43,790 nt of DNA from positions 1-43,790 of the forward strand of contig QZIJ01000138.1 in assembly GCA_003598975.1 (NCBI GenBank). The letters are read 5' to 3'. A program made the position numbers and the translations under genes. Under the pieces are notes generated by a model. The model was not told the DNA's origin. It searched no databases and worked only from the letters and a program-made list of their open reading frames with translations. This document shows, piece after piece, positions 40,763 to 43,790 of the stretch; the stretch's first letter is position 1; each line of letters starts with the position of its first letter. Origin of the DNA: Anaerolineaceae bacterium (GTDB lineage: Bacteria; Chloroflexota; Anaerolineae; Anaerolineales; Villigracilaceae).

Positions 40763-40791
40763 ACTATACAGAAAAAAGATGCGAAGCGCAA
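40763..40791 (-). promoter_or_regulatory. promoter of acs
   Basis: Minus strand: TTGCGC (40791-40786) and TATAGT (40768-40763) are separated by 17 bases. The transcript starts near 40756, leaving a leader of about 25 bases with AGGAG. Confidence 0.75.
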
Positions 40792-40797
40792 GTGCCA

Positions 40798-40830
40798 AAA
40801 TAAAAACTGCCGCCTGTTTGGGCGGCAGTT
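40798..40830 (-). terminator. terminator of the parvulin gene
   Basis: AACTGCCGCC (40805-40814) pairs with GGCGGCAGTT (40821-40830); the A-rich left flank (40798-40804) becomes a T-rich tail on the minus strand. It lies 12 bases from the parvulin stop. Confidence 0.85.
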
Positions 40831-40841
40831 GGGGGCCTGGA

Positions 40842-42272
40842 TTACTGACCCAAAGCGCTGAGCGCTTCTTCGAGCGAGGGATCCAGCGGAACGCGCTCGA
40901 TCCAGATATCGAAGGTTTCCACCAGTTCATCCTCATCGGCTTTGGCGCGCAGGTCCGCCAGCCAATTGTCGAAGGCAGTTTGTTTAGCCTGCTCGAACTG
41001 GTCAGCGGTCAACGGACGTTCCTCGTGACCGATTACCTGGATGATGTGCCAGCCAAAGTCGGTTTGGACGGGTTTACCGATCTCACCAACCTTTTGGCTG
41101 AACGCGGCCTCCTCGAAGGCCGCGACCATTTGACCTTTGCTGAACCAACCCAGATCGCCGCCCGTTTCGCTGTTGCTGGTATCCTGCGAGAGTTCTTTGG
41201 CAAGGACGGCAAAATCCTCTCCGTTTAGCAGGCGCTCGCGGACGCTGTTGGCGGTCTCTTCATCGCCGACCAGGATGTGACGCGCCCAGACCTGGTCTTC
41301 GAAAGGTTTCATGTCGGCAGTGAGATGCTCCATGATACGGATGCGAAGAAGATCCAACTCGACCAGTCTGCGGTAATCTGCTTCGGTGATTCCCAGCTCG
41401 CTGAACGCTTCCATGCTCGCGACGAATCTTTCATCGAAGCCTTCCTTGGTAATGGGAGTGGCTGTCGGTTCGGGCGTGCGCGTGGGAGCGGGCGTGGATG
41501 TCTGTGTGGGGAGAGTCGTTGCGGATGCAGTCGGTGTGATGGTGGGTTCGAGCGTCGCTGTCGGTTCGAGCGTGACGGTGGGGGTGATGTTCGGGTCGAG
41601 GGTCGCTGTCGCAGTGGCGTTCGGGTCCAGGGTCGCGGTGGGAAGCGGGGTCGCGGTCTCTGTTCCCGAGGAAGTCGGCGCGATGGTGGGCGTCGGGGTG
41701 ATCGTCACGATGGCAGCCTGTTCCGCGGAGATGGTCGGCATGACCACTTCGGTGGGGGTGATGGTGGCCGTGGGTTCTCCGTTCGGGTAATAGCCGAAGA
41801 ATCCCTCGAGATGAGCCTGGATCTCATCTTCGCTGATGACGATGCCGAGCCTGGCCGCCTCGTTGCGAAGCAGGATCTCGTTGATCATTGCATCCAGCAC
41901 GTTCTGGCCGAGGGACTCTGCGCCAAATTCGGAGAGTTGAAATGCCAATTGCTCCGTTTGAGCCGAAAAATCCATGCCGAACATCTGGGCGAATTGCTCA
42001 TATTGGACGTATTGCTGGATGATCTGGTCGCGTTGCAGGCGGACGCGCGCCTGGAATTGCGCGGTGGTGATTGTTTCATCGCCGACGCGCGCTACTGCCT
42101 GGCGCGGCTGGATGACCGATTCGTTCAGCAAGTTGTAGCCAATCAAACCTGCAACAATCAAAAAGACTGCCACCGCCGTCCAGACGATCATACGTGACTG
42201 GCGGCGTTCGCGCTCGAGGCGTGCGATGTGTTTCTTGGTAAGGGTACTTCGTTTAGTGGGTCTGGGGGCCAT
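40842..42272 (-). CDS. parvulin-type peptidyl-prolyl isomerase (SurA/PrsA-like), membrane anchored
   Basis: A 476-residue envelope foldase. A basic N-terminus and one transmembrane helix (about 28-46, MIVWTAVAVFLIVAGLIGY) are followed by a SurA-N-type helical chaperone domain (about 57-160, ITTAQFQARVRLQRDQ ... EILLRNEAARLGIVISEDEI). This domain is split by a Thr/Pro linker of about 115 residues (170-285) made of imperfect LDPNATATATLDPNITPT repeats, and resumes with GFDERFVASMEAF. The parvulin domain (about 325-425) has VWARHILVGDEETA, GGDLGWFSKGQMVAAFEEAAF and GWHIIQVIG. It helps secreted proteins fold. AGGAGG lies five bases before the ATG. It follows the rpsR operon behind a terminator. 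Confidence 0.9.
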   Translation of the reverse strand: MAPRPTKRSTLTKKHIARLERERRQSRMIVWTAVAVFLIVAGLIGYNLLNESVIQPRQAVARVGDETITTAQFQARVRLQRDQIIQQYVQYEQFAQMFGMDFSAQTEQLAFQLSEFGAESLGQNVLDAMINEILLRNEAARLGIVISEDEIQAHLEGFFGYYPNGEPTATITPTEVVMPTISAEQAAIVTITPTPTIAPTSSGTETATPLPTATLDPNATATATLDPNITPTVTLEPTATLEPTITPTASATTLPTQTSTPAPTRTPEPTATPITKEGFDERFVASMEAFSELGITEADYRRLVELDLLRIRIMEHLTADMKPFEDQVWARHILVGDEETANSVRERLLNGEDFAVLAKELSQDTSNSETGGDLGWFSKGQMVAAFEEAAFSQKVGEIGKPVQTDFGWHIIQVIGHEERPLTADQFEQAKQTAFDNWLADLRAKADEDELVETFDIWIERVPLDPSLEEALSALGQ

Positions 42273-42284
42273 GTTTCCTCCTGA

Positions 42285-42322
42285 CGAAAAAACAGGGCAT
42301 GGGTGTTCGCCATGCCCCGTGT
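42285..42322 (-). terminator. terminator of the rpsF-ssb-rpsR operon
   Basis: ACAGGGCATGG pairs with CCATGCCCCGT (one G-U pair), with an A-run at 42287-42292 that is a T-run on the minus strand. It separates rpsR from the parvulin gene; readthrough is possible, since the gap is only 66 bases. Confidence 0.8.
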
Positions 42323-42337
42323 TCTTCGCGGGACTTG

Positions 42338-42628
42338 CTAGCGATTATCGTCCCAGTACTTGCCGGTGTAGGGCAGGAGGGCGATATGGCGGGCCTGCTT
42401 GATGGCTCCAGCCAGGACGCGCTGGTGGCGGGCGCAGGTGCCCGTCTGGCGACGCGGGCGGATCTTGCCCTCGTCGGTGACGAAGCGCTTGAGCATATCG
42501 ACCTTTTTGTAGTCAATGGTCATCTGCTTGTCGGCGCAGAATTGGCAGAATTTGGGGCGGGCGTAGTAACGGCGTTCACCGCCTTCGCCACCTTCCATTC
42601 TTCCACCACGTGCATTATCTTCAGGCAT
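42338..42628 (-). CDS. rpsR: 30S ribosomal protein S18
   Basis: A 96-residue protein of the small-subunit platform that pairs with S6 on 16S rRNA. The conserved core [32 protein letters not shown] is at the C-terminus. An N-terminal Gly/Glu-rich extension (1-20) is longer than in Escherichia coli. Cys28 and Cys31 (FCQFC) with Cys65 and His68 make a zinc-ribbon type (C+) S18, whereas many bacteria have the C- form without them. GGAG precedes the ATG. It is the last gene of the rpsF-ssb-rpsR operon; rplI, which follows in many bacteria, is absent. Confidence 0.95.
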   Translation of the reverse strand: MPEDNARGGRMEGGEGGERRYYARPKFCQFCADKQMTIDYKKVDMLKRFVTDEGKIRPRRQTGTCARHQRVLAGAIKQARHIALLPYTGKYWDDNR

Positions 42629-42646
42629 GTTACTTCTCCAATCTTG

Positions 42647-43066
42647 CTAGAACGGAAACTCGTTATCCATCGCAGGGGGCTCGGTCTCCTCGCCGGCGGT
42701 GACAGACTCGTGATTCGTGTGACCGCTCTCGCGTCGCTCGCCCAGCATCATCATTTCATTGGCCACCACTTCCACGCTGGAATGCTTCACGCCTTCCTTG
42801 TCATCCCAGCGGCGAGTTTGCAGGCGGCCTTCGATGTAGACCTGCTGTCCCTTATTCAGATACTGTTTGCAGATCTCTGCCAGGTTGCCCCATGCTACGA
42901 TGTTGAACCATTCGGTCTCAGTGTGGCGTTCGCCGTCCCCTGAATTCCAGGAACGACTGACAGCCATCGTGAAGGTGGTGACGGGCTTGCCAGAGGGGGT
43001 GTAGCGCATCTCGGGATCGCGTCCCAGGTGGCCGATAATCATTACTTTGTTTAAGCCTCGGCTCAT
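42647..43066 (-). CDS. ssb: single-stranded DNA-binding protein
   Basis: A 139-residue tetrameric OB-fold protein that coats single-stranded DNA in replication and repair. The opening MSRGLNKVMIIGHLGRDPEMRYTPSGKPVTTFTMAVSR is the classic SSB start, and WFNIVAWGNLAEICKQYLNKGQQVYIEGRL the core. The tail ends in the acidic tip DNEFPF, which recruits partners such as exonucleases and RecO. AAGGAG lies about six bases before the ATG. Its position between rpsF and rpsR is the classic bacterial order and argues for vertical inheritance of this block. Confidence 0.97.
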   Translation of the reverse strand: MSRGLNKVMIIGHLGRDPEMRYTPSGKPVTTFTMAVSRSWNSGDGERHTETEWFNIVAWGNLAEICKQYLNKGQQVYIEGRLQTRRWDDKEGVKHSSVEVVANEMMMLGERRESGHTNHESVTAGEETEPPAMDNEFPF

Positions 43067-43098
43067 GTCAAACTCCTTGTAAACTGAATCCGAAAAAA

Positions 43099-43383
43099 TT
43101 ATTCAACTACACTAAGCATATGGCGCATGACCGGCTCAAGGAAGCGCAGGCTGCGTTCCAGTTCGGCGGTGGCTTTGTTGGGCATGGTGATGTTCAGCAA
43201 AACGTACTGGCCATCGCGTTGTTTGCGGATCGGGGTCGCCAGTCGGCGCTTGCCCCATACATCCACTTTATCAACGGTGCCGCCGGCCTCGCTGATCCAA
43301 CCTTTCACCTTGTCAACCGCGCCGTTAAACGCCGTCTCATCCAGGTCGGGCTGGAGTATGCAAACCAGTTCGTATTTACGCAT
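43099..43383 (-). CDS. rpsF: 30S ribosomal protein S6
   Basis: A 94-residue protein that forms a dimer with S18 on the 16S rRNA platform. YELVCILQPDLDETAFNGAVDKVKGWI is the N-terminal beta-alpha motif; GGTVDKVDVWGKRRLATPIRKQRDGQYVLLNI is the central strand pair, and LERSLRFLEPVMRHMLSVVE the closing helix. AAGGAGG precedes the ATG. It is the first gene of the operon; the promoter at 43477-43505 drives rpsF, ssb and rpsR. A stem-loop at 43410-43441 lies in the leader and is a candidate for S6:S18 feedback. Confidence 0.95.
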   Translation of the reverse strand: MRKYELVCILQPDLDETAFNGAVDKVKGWISEAGGTVDKVDVWGKRRLATPIRKQRDGQYVLLNITMPNKATAELERSLRFLEPVMRHMLSVVE

Positions 43384-43409
43384 TGGGAAAACCTCCTTTC
43401 CACGGGTTT

Positions 43410-43441
43410 GCTCCCATTCGCGCCGTGGGCGGGCTGGGAGC
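43410..43441 (-). promoter_or_regulatory. stem-loop in the rpsF leader (candidate autoregulatory element)
   Basis: GCTCCCA (43410-43416) pairs with TGGGAGC (43435-43441), and within it CGCC-GTG-GGCG forms a second stem, leaving an internal loop between them. Leaders of rpsF in many bacteria carry a structured site bound by the S6:S18 complex. I cannot match the specific bulge consensus, so the assignment is tentative. A second hairpin, GACACA-GAT-TGTGTC (43449-43463), lies further upstream. Confidence 0.4.
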
Positions 43442-43476
43442 GGAAGGAGACACAGATTGTGTCTTGAACGGGCCGT

Positions 43477-43505
43477 AGTTTACCACACAAAATGGAATCT
43501 TGTAA
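43477..43505 (-). promoter_or_regulatory. promoter of the rpsF-ssb-rpsR operon
   Basis: Minus strand: TTACAA (43505-43500) and TAAACT (43482-43477) are separated by 17 bases. The transcript starts near 43470, leaving a leader of about 87 bases. The palindrome GCAAATT-GCC-AATTTGC (43507-43523) abuts the -35 box. Confidence 0.65.
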
Positions 43506-43506
43506 C

Positions 43507-43624
43507 GCAAATTGCCAATTTGCGCATGGCGTTCTCAAAGTCTGAGGATTCTCAACGCGAATGTCGCGAATTTGCGAATGACGCGAATAAGTCAAGAAAA
43601 TTCGTGGAATTCGCCCATTCGCGC
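43507..43624. repeat. dispersed 'GCGAATGtcGCGAATT' inverted repeat region
   Basis: The segment 43556-43581 (GCGAATGTCGCGAATTTGCG...) recurs inverted at about 43599-43624 (CGAATGGGCGAATTCCACG when reversed). Together with the palindrome at 43507-43523 this fills the gap between the rpsF promoter and the next gene. The rest of 43625-43684 contains no gene I can see. Confidence 0.65.
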
Positions 43625-43684
43625 TATACGCGTTCCAAATCGGCCAATTTGTCAAGCGATTTTGAGAAAACCATAGTTCTGTTT

Positions 43685-43790
43685 TCATTTCACATAGATT
43701 GGATTGCTGTAAATCCAGCCGCGCCTCCCGCCCAGATACCTGCGATATACCTCGACCCGATATACGCCCGGCTCTGTCGTGATATGTGTG
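43685..43790 (-). CDS. C-terminal fragment of a PHP/CehA-type metallohydrolase-like protein
   Basis: The last 34 residues of a protein on the minus strand, ending at a TGA at 43687-43685. The tail ITTEPGVYRVEVYRR ... RGWIYSNPIYVK matches the closing strand of the CehA/McbA-like PHP-domain hydrolases, whose C-termini end in a PGxYRVE and WIxSNPIYV pattern. The catalytic metal-binding part lies outside the window, so activity cannot be judged. Its stop lies 180 bases upstream of the rpsF promoter's -35 box, so the two are separate units. Confidence 0.6.
   Translation of the reverse strand, partial: THITTEPGVYRVEVYRRYLGGRRGWIYSNPIYVK

Overview
The window looks like chromosomal DNA of a GC-rich bacterium, most likely a member of the Chloroflexota (class Anaerolineae). 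The evidence is the gene mix: a PknB-type kinase with a beta-propeller tail, a DUF3048 lipoprotein, VanW and LCP envelope proteins, a KimA-type potassium permease, and many Thr/Pro-rich linkers on anchored proteins. Many starts also lie directly behind a -10 box, with no ribosome binding site. There is no sign of a phage, plasmid, transposase, CRISPR array or tRNA. This placement is inferred from protein character and was not tested by a search.

Layout. 1-3157 (minus): the start of an unknown protein, kynureninase and a GMC/cholesterol-oxidase-like flavoprotein. 3326-4079 (plus): a 43-residue ORF translationally coupled to an isoprenylcysteine-methyltransferase-like membrane protein. 4219-5813 (minus): two tandem paralogous six-helix membrane proteins plus a winged-helix regulator, behind a consensus promoter whose start site is covered by a 25-base operator. 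5964-8170 (minus): 3-hydroxybutyryl-CoA dehydrogenase and thiolase. 8317-12401 (minus): an AlkD glycosylase, an acetyltransferase, a DUF3048 lipoprotein carrying an SdrD-B domain, a shrunken ABC permease and a HIT protein. 12678-14607 (plus): xseA, xseB and a DUF212 protein. 14615-18069: divergent murJ and kimA. 18038-24887: a two-domain acetyltransferase (minus), then on the plus strand a Ser/Thr kinase, a phospholipase-D lipoprotein and a HerA-like ATPase. 25019-29968 (plus): an NnrU/ICMT-like protein, VanW, Trm112, a HEAT-repeat protein and an LCP ligase. 30019-31348 (minus): two related membrane-anchored proteins behind the SRP RNA gene. 31544-35949 (plus): rnc and smc. 36081-43790 (minus): an AT-rich lipoprotein, a ROK kinase, a small membrane protein, acetyl-CoA synthetase, a parvulin, the rpsR-ssb-rpsF operon (promoter at its right end) and the tail of a PHP/CehA-like protein.

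How the genes fit together. Most are housekeeping: ribosome and replication (rpsF, ssb, rpsR, smc, xseAB), RNA (rnc, SRP RNA, Trm112), envelope (murJ, LCP, VanW, parvulin) and acyl-CoA metabolism (acs, thiolase, hbd). The sequence shows no defence island.

The most unusual signal is not a gene. The window holds at least seven different families of palindromic or word-like dispersed repeats. Two palindromes sit in frame inside essential-looking or enzymatic coding sequences (the SMC hinge and the GMC oxidoreductase). One sits just ahead of the chosen rnc start. One family is present three times with paired base changes that keep the hairpin intact. Word-like repeats also appear to have supplied lipoprotein signal-peptide sequence. 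A second genome-style feature is a set of eight genes with a -10 box 6-10 bases from the start codon, which predicts leaderless mRNAs.
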